From positions 248,001 to 312,000 of the forward strand of contig NZ_BMPB01000006.1 of assembly GCF_014647375.1 (NCBI RefSeq): a DNA stretch of 64,000 bases, in the 5' to 3' direction. Origin of the DNA: Parabacteroides faecis (lineage in GTDB: Bacteria > Bacteroidota > Bacteroidia > Bacteroidales > Tannerellaceae). The translations under genes were made by a program, and so were the position numbers. Of this stretch, positions 10,401 to 17,518 are shown piece after piece. Every line of letters starts with the position of its first letter. Within the stretch, counting starts at the first letter, position 1. The notes under the pieces were generated by a model that was not told where the DNA came from, searched no databases, and saw nothing but the letters and a program-made list of their open reading frames with translations.

Positions 10401-10524
10401 CCGGTATTGCAATATCCGGCAACAACGATACCGGGATGGTAAAGTAAGTCACCAACCCCACGATAAAACAGGCCGTGAAAGCCATCAGTACCGCGATAGG
10501 ACGTTGTAGTAAGAATTTAACCAT
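7444..10524 (-). CDS. RND-family efflux permease (first pump subunit of the operon)
   Basis: A 1026-residue inner-membrane pump of the RND superfamily. It starts MVKFLLQRPIAVLM with TM1, then a porter domain, TM2-TM6 near 335-480, a second porter/docking loop and TM7-TM12 near 850-1015. The TM4 proton-relay aspartate is D400 in LGMMIDSSII, followed by the VTEN motif. The length is that of the HAE/multidrug class. It is the second gene of the operon, separated from the adaptor gene by a 130-base gap that holds a 30-bp inverted repeat, and followed 21 bases later by the TolC-like gene. It is probably the main multidrug pump, but no substrate-specific motif is visible. Confidence 0.93.
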   Translation of the reverse strand: MVKFLLQRPIAVLMAFTACFIVGLVTYFTIPVSLLPDIAIPEITIQVSGQNTSARELENTVVKPIRQQLMQVSALRDIHSETRDGAGIIRLSFDFGTNTDLAFIEVNEKIDAAMNYLPREVERPRVIKASATDIPVFCLNLTLKTGDSEAAFLDLCQFAETVIKRRIEQLPEVAMVDITGMLKRQLQIVPDIKMLEMAGITLNDLESALNSNNIEPGSMTVRDGYYEYNIKFSTLLRTPEDVQNIYIRKNDRIFQLKELAKIAVVPEMETGASISNGKRAVTLAVIKQTDENMDNMKEALQEVTEYFATVYPDIDFSISRNQTELLDYTISNLKQNLSLGFIFICIVAILFLGDIKSPAVIGLSMIVSLIISFLFFYMFKMSLNIISLSGLILALGMMIDSSIIVTENIMQYRSKGYTLEEACSKGTSEVITPMLSSTLTTIAVFVPLVFMSGIAGAIFYDQAFAVTVGLMVSYFTGIMLLPVLYKLVYSIPDIKHTGINLRINNLIKEHTLDRFYDAGVDFVFRHKKSNIVFILVTLPLCVLLFYEVPKSRMPEIDQNELIAHIEWNENIHIDENRERVDKLFEQVTGEVQEYTSYVGQQQFLLNRDRELSASEAELYFKTENASAIVPLQGKVTEWLNKNYPEAVFSFSPPITVFEKLFVTGEADIVAEFYARNKAEAPEAQSLHKLESQMKTSTGIAPVGVAFDNQLNISIDRQKLLLYKVDYNEVYRLLKTAFKENEVATLRSYQQYLPIALAGDGKTVNDVLQQTLVQTQADKNGKTQYIPLQSLVRVTQGEDLKTITAGKNGEYIPFSFYDVKKAEPLMEEVKKLGGQKWEIDFSGSFFSNQQMLSELVVILLISILLMYFILAAQFESFLQPLIVLIEIPIDVAASLLVLWICGHTMNLMSAIGIVVTCGIIINDSILKLDAINELRKEGVPLMEAIHEAGRRRLRPIIMTSLTTIFGMVPLLFSFDMGSELQKPLSIAMISAMFIGTAVSLFIIPLVYWFIYRKHDVNEVITEKQTEV

Positions 10525-10533
10525 AACTTTTAT

Positions 10534-10674
10534 AGTTGACAGTTGACAAGTGACAGTTGACAGGTGGAGACACCGGTGGATGTCGCTTGTGTTCTATGTT
10601 TTATATTTGTTTATTCATCGGGACTATTTATTGTGTTAAGCTAACTGTCAACTGTCACTTGTCAACTGTCAACT
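10534..10674. repeat. 30-bp perfect inverted repeat between adaptor and pump genes
   Basis: Arms at 10534-10563 and 10645-10674 are exact reverse complements, separated by 81 bases. Each arm is itself built of four variants of GTTGACA / GTGACA. The right arm supplies the last codons and stop of the adaptor gene. It resembles a REP-like or MITE-like mobile palindrome; no transposase is present. Confidence 0.9.
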
Positions 10675-11749
10675 TCTCGATGATGGTTACCGGAGCCTCA
10701 TGTGCCAGGTTAATATTACCGCTTGTAATAACGATATCATCCTCTTTCAAGCCGTCTGCGATCGTATAACTGTCTGCATTTTCCAGGCCGGTATGCACAT
10801 AAGTCCAGTATGCTTTTGTCTTTGTGCTGTCCAGCACGAACACCACCTGTTTTCCCGAACGCAACACCACCGATTCTTTCGGAACGACCAGTTGTTTACC
10901 CAGTGAGCGGTGGATGCTGACACGCACGTTCATGCCTTCGAATAGTTTACCCTTGTCCGTAACTGCAGCTTTCACCTGTACCATACCGTTTTCATCCACC
11001 AATGGATTTATTTCGGTGATTCGTCCTTCCGCTTTGGTATCGTTCAGGGCAAAAGGAGTGACTTCGACCCGGTCGCCGTTCTTTATCAGAGGCAATTCAT
11101 TTTCCAGAACGGTAAACGCCGCCTCCAGACTGCCCGGATCGATGATCGTGCAGAATACGTCGGATGTAGAAGCGGTATTATATTGTTTGGCAAACAGGTT
11201 GGCTACAATGCCGTCGAAAGGAGCCGTCAGCACAGCGTTCCGTTCTTCATATTCGGCGAGCTGATGTTGAATCAGTGCCTGGTCGTAACCACTCTTTACC
11301 CGGACAAGTTGCATGGTTGCAGGGGGAACCTTTGCCGAGTCTGCCAGTGAGTATCCCTGGCCGATCAGTACGTCCTGCAGTTCCAGTTTGGCACGTTCCA
11401 ATGCATCTTTAGCCGTAGCCATTTTGTTTTTCAGCCGGAAAGTGGATAATTCGGCGAGCTTTTGCCCTTTACTCACCCGGTCGCCGTTCTTCACATAGAT
11501 CTCTGCAATCGGTTCAGCCGATTCGAACCGCAGGTCTACATGGCGGCGTGCCGACAATTTGCCGTTACTGATCAGTTCGTGGTTGAAGTCACTAGCCTTT
11601 AATGTCATCACGGTTACCTCGTTGGTTTCGTCCGGTAAAACCGTTTCGACAGTTTCTTCTCCTGCGCTGTTGTCTTTTTTCTCACCGGAGCAGGCTATCA
11701 TTCCGGAGAGAATCAGTATTGCCAGCAAATTGTAGTATTTCATATTCAT
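10655..11749 (-). CDS. RND periplasmic adaptor (membrane fusion) lipoprotein
   Basis: A 364-residue adaptor of the HlyD/AcrA class that bridges RND pump and TolC channel. The N-terminus has a lipobox (LSGMIACS, Cys at residue 20), so it is anchored in the inner membrane by lipid. It carries the two half-lipoyl segments (FESAEPIAEIYVKNGDRV near 75-92 and AVLTAPFDGIVANLF near 171-185) around a helical hairpin (about 100-165), then beta-barrel and membrane-proximal domains. First gene of the efflux operon. The final residues (LTVDK) and the stop are encoded by one arm of a mobile-looking inverted repeat, so the native C-terminus was probably replaced. A palindromic operator and TATATTTG promoter lie upstream. 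Confidence 0.92.
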   Translation of the reverse strand: MNMKYYNLLAILILSGMIACSGEKKDNSAGEETVETVLPDETNEVTVMTLKASDFNHELISNGKLSARRHVDLRFESAEPIAEIYVKNGDRVSKGQKLAELSTFRLKNKMATAKDALERAKLELQDVLIGQGYSLADSAKVPPATMQLVRVKSGYDQALIQHQLAEYEERNAVLTAPFDGIVANLFAKQYNTASTSDVFCTIIDPGSLEAAFTVLENELPLIKNGDRVEVTPFALNDTKAEGRITEINPLVDENGMVQVKAAVTDKGKLFEGMNVRVSIHRSLGKQLVVPKESVVLRSGKQVVFVLDSTKTKAYWTYVHTGLENADSYTIADGLKEDDIVITSGNINLAHEAPVTIIEKLTVDK

Positions 11750-11776
11750 ATAAGCTATGATTCAGTTTTCAATTTC

Positions 11777-11784
11777 CAAATATA
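11777..11784 (-). promoter_or_regulatory. Promoter -7 element of the efflux operon
   Basis: TATATTTG on the minus strand is a perfect TAnnTTTG, 28 bases before the adaptor ATG. No good -33 TTTG is seen at the usual distance; the region is taken up by the palindrome at 11796-11812. Confidence 0.55.
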
Positions 11785-11795
11785 CAAATTTATTG

Positions 11796-11812
11796 TTACG
11801 ATGTTATCGTAA
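11796..11812. promoter_or_regulatory. Palindromic operator TTACGA-N5-TCGTAA at the efflux promoter
   Basis: TTACGAT-gtt-ATCGTAA is a perfect inverted repeat 11 bases upstream of the efflux -7 element, where a repressor would block polymerase. The same half-sites with the same 5-base spacing recur at 28058-28074. Confidence 0.6.
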
Positions 11813-11828
11813 TTCGTGTATAAATAAA

Positions 11829-13646
11829 TTAATTACGATTTTCCCGTATGTTTTTGAGCATCTTTTTAACTTCCGTTCTCATTTCGCGGATAGCTGTGCT
11901 CTCCACTTTCGGCTCTTTTGTCAGTACGGCGTCAGCCGCTTTGATAAACTTATCTTCCTGAAAGAAAGTCGTTTCCGAGTATAGTTTAGTCAACAGATAA
12001 TAGGGATAGATCCGTTCCGGCAGTATTTCTATTGCATGTAGCAATAAATTTTCTGCTTTCTGATAATTTCCCAGCTCCTGTTCATTTTTTGCCACCATAT
12101 AATGTATCATCGGATCACCACTCAGTTTCATCGCCCGTTCCAACAAATGGTTCGCCTCTGCAAACCGCTCCGTCTTACTCAAGCATTGCGCTGCTTCAAA
12201 CAGTAGTTCCGGCTTATGTCCCATCAGCGGCACCAATTCTTCATACCCGTCCGCCGCCGCTTCATAAGCTTTGCTATTATATAACATCTTCAATGTATTC
12301 CATTTCTTATACCCCTGGTAATAGCCTTTCTGCTGCCAGAAAATCCATCCGCAACATACCGCCATCCCCCCGATTACAGCGACAGAAAGTATCTTCTTCC
12401 CCTCTCGAGAGGGGGTAGGGGGTGTGTCAATGGAGATAGTTGTATTAGCAATCCCCATCAACACCACCAACACCACCCAGAACTCCGGTAGCTGCAACGG
12501 ATAAGACGCCAGGCTGAACACCATCAACGCCAATATCCCTCCTGCCGCTCCTGCCTGCCTGTTTTTCACCCCCCGGAACAAGGAATAGCCTAACAACAAT
12601 ACAAAAACCATTAAACCCACCAACCCTTGTTCCAAACCAATTTGTAAGAATTCATTAAATCCGTATTCCGGACAGCCTGCGACCATCATCTCTGTTTCCG
12701 AGGCTTTCCCGGAGGCAAAATACTGCGCCTGTGTTTCTGCATAAGCAGCCGGAAAACCTCCCAGTCCGGTTCCGGTCCAGGGTTGTTCCATTATAGCTTG
12801 TTCAGTTATTTTCCATAAAAGTAGCCGGCCATTGGCAGAATCTTTCTTTAGAAGAAAAATACCCGTCAATGCACCGGCTACAGAAATTAGTACCAAAACA
12901 GATGATACTATAGTTAAGGTTTTAAATTCATAAATGTATGTTTTTGTTTTTTTCCATCCGATCCGTTGTTCCCAGTACACCCATGCACATGACAGGGCGG
13001 CAGCGATCCAGGCTGTCCGGCTCATTCCGGCAGGCAATACTACGATGATTGCCAGCAAGGTACCCCATGCCAGATAATACAGATACATTTTTGTTTGCCG
13101 TAGGATCATCCACAGGCAAACCGGCAAAACAAGTGCGAGGTATCCGGAATAAGGTCCCGGATTATAAAAATCCCCGGTCAGCCTGAACAGGGAATGGTTA
13201 GAGCCTTCAAAACCATGCAACTGCCGCATCCCCAAAACAGCTTCGACCAATCCGGTTACAACGATCGTTGTCAGAAAAAACAATCGAAGTTGAGGCCATC
13301 CGGTAAATATAAATCGCAACAGAAACCACAGTACGACCAGTTGTCCTCCGAACAACATTTTCTCTGGTTCCGGATTCAGTTGCCAGTTATAAGTGAGCGC
13401 AACGATAGTTGCCAAAACAAGCACTAATCCGTCTGCCATTGAAAAAGCAAACTGTTTCGCCGGTCTTGTCAGCACGGCAGCCAGCAGGCTGCATGTCGCC
13501 AGAAATAACATCGACAGATGAAACCAGTGTACTTTCCCCGTGACTACCCCGTTTACCAGGCTGATATCCGTGGCAAAAACGGTGCACAGCAGAAAAAATC
13601 CGCTGATAGCGAGCAGTGAATAACTTATATACTGTCTGTATTTCAT
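11829..13646 (-). CDS. Wzy_C / O-antigen-ligase-like membrane protein with C-terminal TPR repeats (second copy)
   Basis: A 605-residue paralog of the gene at 654-2474, alike along the whole length: about ten membrane segments, the loop motif TGTGLGGFPAAYAETQ then ASETEMMVAGCPEYGFNEFL, and a TPR-like tail (about 450-590). It belongs to the glycan ligase/polymerase superfamily of the inner membrane. Two repeat-derived stretches lie inside the frame. One is a palindrome-encoded insert (DTPPTPSREG, near residue 410) absent from the paralog. The other is a 27-base segment (codons for LWMILRQTK) that also occurs at 22750-22776. It starts 32 bases after the transglutaminase-like gene and may be the last gene of the NVEALA module, which raises the possibility of a modifying role there (inference). 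Confidence 0.78.
   Translation of the reverse strand: MKYRQYISYSLLAISGFFLLCTVFATDISLVNGVVTGKVHWFHLSMLFLATCSLLAAVLTRPAKQFAFSMADGLVLVLATIVALTYNWQLNPEPEKMLFGGQLVVLWFLLRFIFTGWPQLRLFFLTTIVVTGLVEAVLGMRQLHGFEGSNHSLFRLTGDFYNPGPYSGYLALVLPVCLWMILRQTKMYLYYLAWGTLLAIIVVLPAGMSRTAWIAAALSCAWVYWEQRIGWKKTKTYIYEFKTLTIVSSVLVLISVAGALTGIFLLKKDSANGRLLLWKITEQAIMEQPWTGTGLGGFPAAYAETQAQYFASGKASETEMMVAGCPEYGFNEFLQIGLEQGLVGLMVFVLLLGYSLFRGVKNRQAGAAGGILALMVFSLASYPLQLPEFWVVLVVLMGIANTTISIDTPPTPSREGKKILSVAVIGGMAVCCGWIFWQQKGYYQGYKKWNTLKMLYNSKAYEAAADGYEELVPLMGHKPELLFEAAQCLSKTERFAEANHLLERAMKLSGDPMIHYMVAKNEQELGNYQKAENLLLHAIEILPERIYPYYLLTKLYSETTFFQEDKFIKAADAVLTKEPKVESTAIREMRTEVKKMLKNIRENRN
12399..12425. repeat. Palindromic repeat inserted in frame in the Wzy_C gene
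   Basis: CCCCTCTCGAGAGGGG at 12399-12414 is a perfect 16-bp palindrome, followed by GTAGGGGGTGT. In the gene frame it encodes TPPTPSREG. The paralogous gene lacks it, so it looks like an in-frame insertion of a dispersed element. Confidence 0.7.
13089..13115 (+). repeat. 27-base direct repeat, copy 1 (inside Wzy_C gene)
   Basis: Identical over 27 bases and in the same orientation to 22750-22776; core GCCGTAGGATCATCCACAG. Chance identity of this length in 64 kb is negligible. The two copies bracket the NVEALA module. Confidence 0.85.
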
Positions 13647-13678
13647 AGATCGACTGTTTTACTGGTTTCCACATATCA

Positions 13679-15190
13679 TTAATATACTCTCATACTATCA
13701 TTTTCCAGAAAGAATGCACGTTGATTATACATATGTATGGGTATATACAACCACAATAATGCGTTTCCCGGAATATTGTTATAAGATAATGTCGTGTCGG
13801 TCTCTGATACATACTCGATAGGGGTAAATTTTTTGTGTTGTGTATCCCAGTAAGATAATGTATGCTGTTCCTTGTATCCTTCCGGACGTTTGTGTATTGT
13901 ATAAGAACTTTTATTTTGTATATCAGGGATGAATTTATGTATTTCCCCTTCTGTACTGACATAAAATGGAGCCGTAATGAAACGTAGGGAGTTTCCGTCC
14001 GGAACATCTGCCACCATGAATATATTATCTCCGACAACATCATTAAAATAACAGATCGAATCTTTTCTGTATCCGAGAGCAATATCAGTCCATTTATTAT
14101 AATTGAAATTACATAAGTAAACCTGATTACTACGTTTGTTTTCTTTTATATCCATATCGATAGTAACCTTTATGGTGGTCGGCTTATCAAGATATTCAGT
14201 TGTAACATCTTGTATCAATGGATTTTTGAAAGAAACAGCATAGCCATCGTCATTTTTTCCATAATCTTCTGTTAAATTCGGCTCAAACTGTAGCCGATAT
14301 ACTTTGGCAGGTCTTAGAGTACGTGTTTTAGAAAATAATCGGGCATGAACTCCCGGTGCCAAATTTTCTCCAAAGCTAAGAAAGTGTCCGTTATCCAGCA
14401 CGGCACACCAACAATGCCCACGGTCCATTTTTACCCAAGTTGTCTGATCTATGATAACGGGGATGCCGGCGGATCGCATAGCATATGCTATGAAATTACA
14501 TAAACCTTCACAGGTCCCAATACCGGAGCGATATGTTTCACTGATAGTTGGGTATAAGCTGAGTCCCGTATCTTCATATCTGACCATCTTCTCTATTTCA
14601 TTGCGTAGCACTATACAAGCTTCCAGGGGAGTTTTTACATCCGCAGAATCCAATAAGGGGAGAAAACGTTCCATAAACTCTTTCCTTAGATTTGAGACTT
14701 CTTCGTATTGTGCTCGGTAAGGAAGAATATATCTGCAAAAGTCTGTAAATGAAACGTTTTTTGCCCAAGGTTTTTTCCAGACGGCAAAGGCCAGTTCTAT
14801 ATTGTCTATTAGGAAACTACTGTTAAGTTTCGATATATCGTATTTGTAATGTGTTTCTATTCTGTATCCTCTGTTAGTCAATGAATCACAATGTCTTTTG
14901 ACAGATTGGAACCCGTCAAAAAGAGTGATGTCTGGTCGATACTTTTCTTTTCTGGGAGAAGTATAGTATTGTTCCAGTGTAAAATGATAGGGCATATTCT
15001 CGATTAAGAAACGAGCTGCAGCTAGTTTTGTAGAATCCTTTTTATAATGGTCGAGTACTTTTTCAAGTTCCTGCCGGTTTTCTTTAGCACGCTCAAGAGC
15101 TTGCTCCAGTTTTTTATCATTCTGTGAATTGCAAGCCATTAGGAAGATAGCTAATAATATGTTTATTCTTGATATGAATATACTTTTCAT
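13679..15190 (-). CDS. Transglutaminase-like lipoprotein
   Basis: A 503-residue protein with a lipoprotein signal (IFLMACNS, Cys at about residue 20), a charged helical stretch (25-60) and a transglutaminase/protease-like core. The core has C227 in GIGTCEGLC and H259 in RGHCWC, the usual Cys and His of the papain-like triad. The third residue probably lies in SFGEN just after. The C-terminal half (about 300-500) looks like beta-sandwich. Bacterial members mostly act as peptidases or remain uncharacterised; cross-linking is only one option. It lies 10 bases after the signal peptidase gene and 32 before the Wzy_C gene, so it is probably part of the same transcript and faces the periplasm or cell surface. 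Confidence 0.75.
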   Translation of the reverse strand: MKSIFISRINILLAIFLMACNSQNDKKLEQALERAKENRQELEKVLDHYKKDSTKLAAARFLIENMPYHFTLEQYYTSPRKEKYRPDITLFDGFQSVKRHCDSLTNRGYRIETHYKYDISKLNSSFLIDNIELAFAVWKKPWAKNVSFTDFCRYILPYRAQYEEVSNLRKEFMERFLPLLDSADVKTPLEACIVLRNEIEKMVRYEDTGLSLYPTISETYRSGIGTCEGLCNFIAYAMRSAGIPVIIDQTTWVKMDRGHCWCAVLDNGHFLSFGENLAPGVHARLFSKTRTLRPAKVYRLQFEPNLTEDYGKNDDGYAVSFKNPLIQDVTTEYLDKPTTIKVTIDMDIKENKRSNQVYLCNFNYNKWTDIALGYRKDSICYFNDVVGDNIFMVADVPDGNSLRFITAPFYVSTEGEIHKFIPDIQNKSSYTIHKRPEGYKEQHTLSYWDTQHKKFTPIEYVSETDTTLSYNNIPGNALLWLYIPIHMYNQRAFFLENDSMRVY

Positions 15191-15200
15191 GGCCTTAGAT

Positions 15201-16076
15201 TTAATGAATGACTTTTAAAAAACGTTCCCACCTGAATTTGTTTGTATACGGATCGATTGATTTCCAAATAATCCAGGCTTTTCCAACAATATATTCTTCG
15301 GGCAGTAATCCCCAATAACGTGAATCCTGCGAATTTAATCCATTATCACCTGCCATAAAATAATAATTTTTCTGAAAACGATACTTGTTGATTGGGGTCC
15401 CGTTAAGAAAAGCTGTCGAGTCCTTGTATTGGAGGCTTCCTTGTTGTTCCCATTCGACCAGCTTCTTATATAACCGGCAGTTTGTCCGATTCAATATGAT
15501 GGAATCGCCTTTTGCCGGTATATAGAGTGGTCCGAAATTTTTGATATTCCAGCCTATAATACTGTCGAACGGAAAACAATGAAATATACCATCTTCAAAC
15601 TGTTCTGTTGTAGCGATTTTATTTTGTGATTCAGGATACCCTAAATCAGTTTCTATTCCTTCTATATGATAGAATCCGTTTTGGATGGATAAAGTATCAC
15701 CCGGTAATCCAACACATCGTTTGATGTAATATTTTAGGATGTGCATTTCAATTTTATCCCAACTGTTAGGGTGTGGAAAGTTAAATACGAGAATATCATT
15801 TCGTTGAATCTTTTTGATCCCTGGAATGCGGTAAATATCTGTTTGCTCATTTCGCATGGAAGCAAACAGGTTGAATATACGTGGACCAATAGTAGGTTTC
15901 CAAACTAATATATTGTCACCGATCGCCAATTCTGTTTCCATAGAATTACTGGGAATTTTAAAGTAGGTAAACACAAATACCTGCAGAACAAACCAAAAAG
16001 TAACAATTATACATAACCAAAAGAGTATATTGATTGCTTTATTGATCAAGTTATGTATGCATGCTCGTATTTTCAT
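15201..16076 (-). CDS. lepB: Signal peptidase I
   Basis: A type I leader peptidase of 291 residues: one membrane anchor (about 13-38), then the catalytic serine in PSNSME (S45) and the general-base lysine in YYIKRCVGLPGD (K119). The late box E family GDNGLNSQDSRYWG is also present. It cleaves signal peptides on the outer face of the inner membrane. An upstream in-frame ATG at 16112 would add 12 residues, but it abuts a 10-bp hairpin that would hide it, so the inner ATG is preferred. Genomes of this group carry a housekeeping leader peptidase elsewhere; this copy lies directly after an NVEALA peptide gene, so it may be dedicated to that peptide (inference). Confidence 0.85.
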   Translation of the reverse strand: MKIRACIHNLINKAINILFWLCIIVTFWFVLQVFVFTYFKIPSNSMETELAIGDNILVWKPTIGPRIFNLFASMRNEQTDIYRIPGIKKIQRNDILVFNFPHPNSWDKIEMHILKYYIKRCVGLPGDTLSIQNGFYHIEGIETDLGYPESQNKIATTEQFEDGIFHCFPFDSIIGWNIKNFGPLYIPAKGDSIILNRTNCRLYKKLVEWEQQGSLQYKDSTAFLNGTPINKYRFQKNYYFMAGDNGLNSQDSRYWGLLPEEYIVGKAWIIWKSIDPYTNKFRWERFLKVIH

Positions 16077-16112
16077 TTGATTAATAATGTTTTTTGAATA
16101 CGAAAATATCAT

Positions 16113-16145
16113 GGGCTGTCTTCAACATGCAAGACAGCCCTTTTT
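16113..16145. terminator. 10-bp hairpin between NVEALA peptide gene and signal peptidase gene
   Basis: GGGCTGTCTT (16113-16122) and AAGACAGCCC (16131-16140) pair perfectly. The T-run follows on the plus strand only, so in the direction of the genes it is more likely an RNA-stabilising or ribosome-site-masking structure than a terminator. The remaining gap to 16256 shows nothing else. Confidence 0.55.
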
Positions 16146-16256
16146 CTAAATTTTTATTCGTATCTCTATTCAGAATCATTTTTAGATACGTTATTCTTTG
16201 AAACTTAATAAACTTGTTAGCCTACCTTATGAGTTTGATAAAATGCATTGCATAGT

Positions 16257-16529
16257 TTATAATGCATTTCCATCTTTATCACAGGTACAAGAAACATTCG
16301 TATTTGCTGAATAATAGCAATGTCCGGAAAATTTATACCAGCATTTTCCACCGCCTTCACTACATTTATTCGAACACGAAGTAGTAGTTCCTTCATTATC
16401 AGCTAATGCTTCTACATTTGCTAAAGCTAAATTAGATAACTTAATTTCATTGTTGTTTTGCTTGAAATTCCAGCTGGCTGAAATAGTCATAGCAGAAATA
16501 AGAACTGTCAGAAACATTTTTTTTTTCAT
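16257..16529 (-). CDS. NVEALA-family secreted peptide, six-cysteine type (first copy)
   Basis: A 90-residue precursor: basic start and hydrophobic segment (MKKKMFLTVLISAMTISAS), a spacer, the family motif NVEALA at 38-43, then a small mature part. The mature part has cysteines at 52, 56, 63, 71, 81 and 83 and a CWY motif at 63-65. The NVEALA family (Pfam) is confined to Bacteroidales and has no established function. The cysteine spacing is identical to that of the second peptide here, which suggests a disulfide-bonded fold. It precedes the signal peptidase gene and follows a thioredoxin/DUF1573 lipoprotein gene. The region is very AT-rich compared with flanking genes, suggesting transfer. Confidence 0.85.
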   Translation of the reverse strand: MKKKMFLTVLISAMTISASWNFKQNNNEIKLSNLALANVEALADNEGTTTSCSNKCSEGGGKCWYKFSGHCYYSANTNVSCTCDKDGNAL

Positions 16530-16653
16530 ATCTCAATAATTTATAAATATTTATTCCGTTAATTTTTTATTTATCATTATCCATTATCCTTAGATCATTT
16601 TAGTGAACTTTTACAAGAATAGTTATAATTGATCGTATTAATTAAAAGTTGTT

Positions 16654-17511
16654 TTATATAGCATTACCTTTTAATTTAATTTCAATTGGTGACTCTTTTG
16701 TGTTACAATGTATTATCACATTTCGCTCAAAATATTCAGGACGTTCTGCCGTGAACGTTATTTTTAAATTTATAATTTCACCAGAAGGTACAGTTTTTAG
16801 ATCATATTCAGGAACTGTACATCCACATGATGAAGCAATATCTAAAATTGTTAAATTATTCTTACCTGTATTTTTGATGTGAATTGTTCTTTCTTGAGGT
16901 TTATTCCAATTGAATTTACCAAAATCAATATTTAAATTATCAACTTCGATTTCTGTTTTATCTATTTGAATATTTCCTTTGTTTAATATTTTATTAATAT
17001 ACAATTCTTTTATTTTGGGGTTTGATACAGGATTGCCTAATAATATAACTTTGTTCTCCCTGTCAAGTAAAAATGTATGAAAGGCAATGTCTGATGGAAA
17101 TTTATTTAGCTTATTCAGTTCATCATTTTTATCAAAATACAAAGGGTAGTTGAATTTATTTATTTTAGCTTGTACTTTGATCTCTCTAATTTCTTTTGGA
17201 TGTAATATGAATAAAAATTTTACATGATTATTTGTCAGGGAATCTACTTGTTTCATAAATATTTTCCATTCATTTAATTGAAGTTTACAACTTGAACATC
17301 CTATTGAGTCTATATAAATTAATATTTTATAATTAGAGAGTGAAGAATCGACTGATAATTCTTTATTCGATGATATAAAATCTATATAATTTGTGGGGAA
17401 AATAATTTCTTTTTCATTCCACTCGTTTATTAAATTTGTGATTTCTTTTTTATTATTAGACACATTACATGAGAAAAATAAAAATAAAATCCCTATATAT
17501 AATATTTTCAT
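16654..17511 (-). CDS. Thioredoxin-fold plus DUF1573 lipoprotein (first copy)
   Basis: A 285-residue lipoprotein with a lipobox (LFLFFSCN, Cys near 14). The N-terminal half is thioredoxin-like with a CxxC in SIGCSSCKLQLNEW near residues 71-84. The C-terminal half is a DUF1573 Ig-like domain with the signature ASSCGCTVPEYDL near 225-237. The likely role is a surface or periplasmic redox or binding protein; the partner is unknown. The start is set at 17511 because the lipoprotein signal begins there; the frame opens further upstream at 17559 but would overlap the preceding gene. It lies 7 bases after the propeller gene and 124 before the six-Cys peptide gene. Strongly AT-rich. Confidence 0.78.
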   Translation of the reverse strand: MKILYIGILFLFFSCNVSNNKKEITNLINEWNEKEIIFPTNYIDFISSNKELSVDSSLSNYKILIYIDSIGCSSCKLQLNEWKIFMKQVDSLTNNHVKFLFILHPKEIREIKVQAKINKFNYPLYFDKNDELNKLNKFPSDIAFHTFLLDRENKVILLGNPVSNPKIKELYINKILNKGNIQIDKTEIEVDNLNIDFGKFNWNKPQERTIHIKNTGKNNLTILDIASSCGCTVPEYDLKTVPSGEIINLKITFTAERPEYFERNVIIHCNTKESPIEIKLKGNAI

Positions 17512-17518
17512 AATTATA

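Noticed and set aside
16113-16145. Terminator of the NVEALA/peptidase operon
   Set aside because: The T-run is on the plus strand, opposite to the genes, and no plus-strand transcript is expected there.
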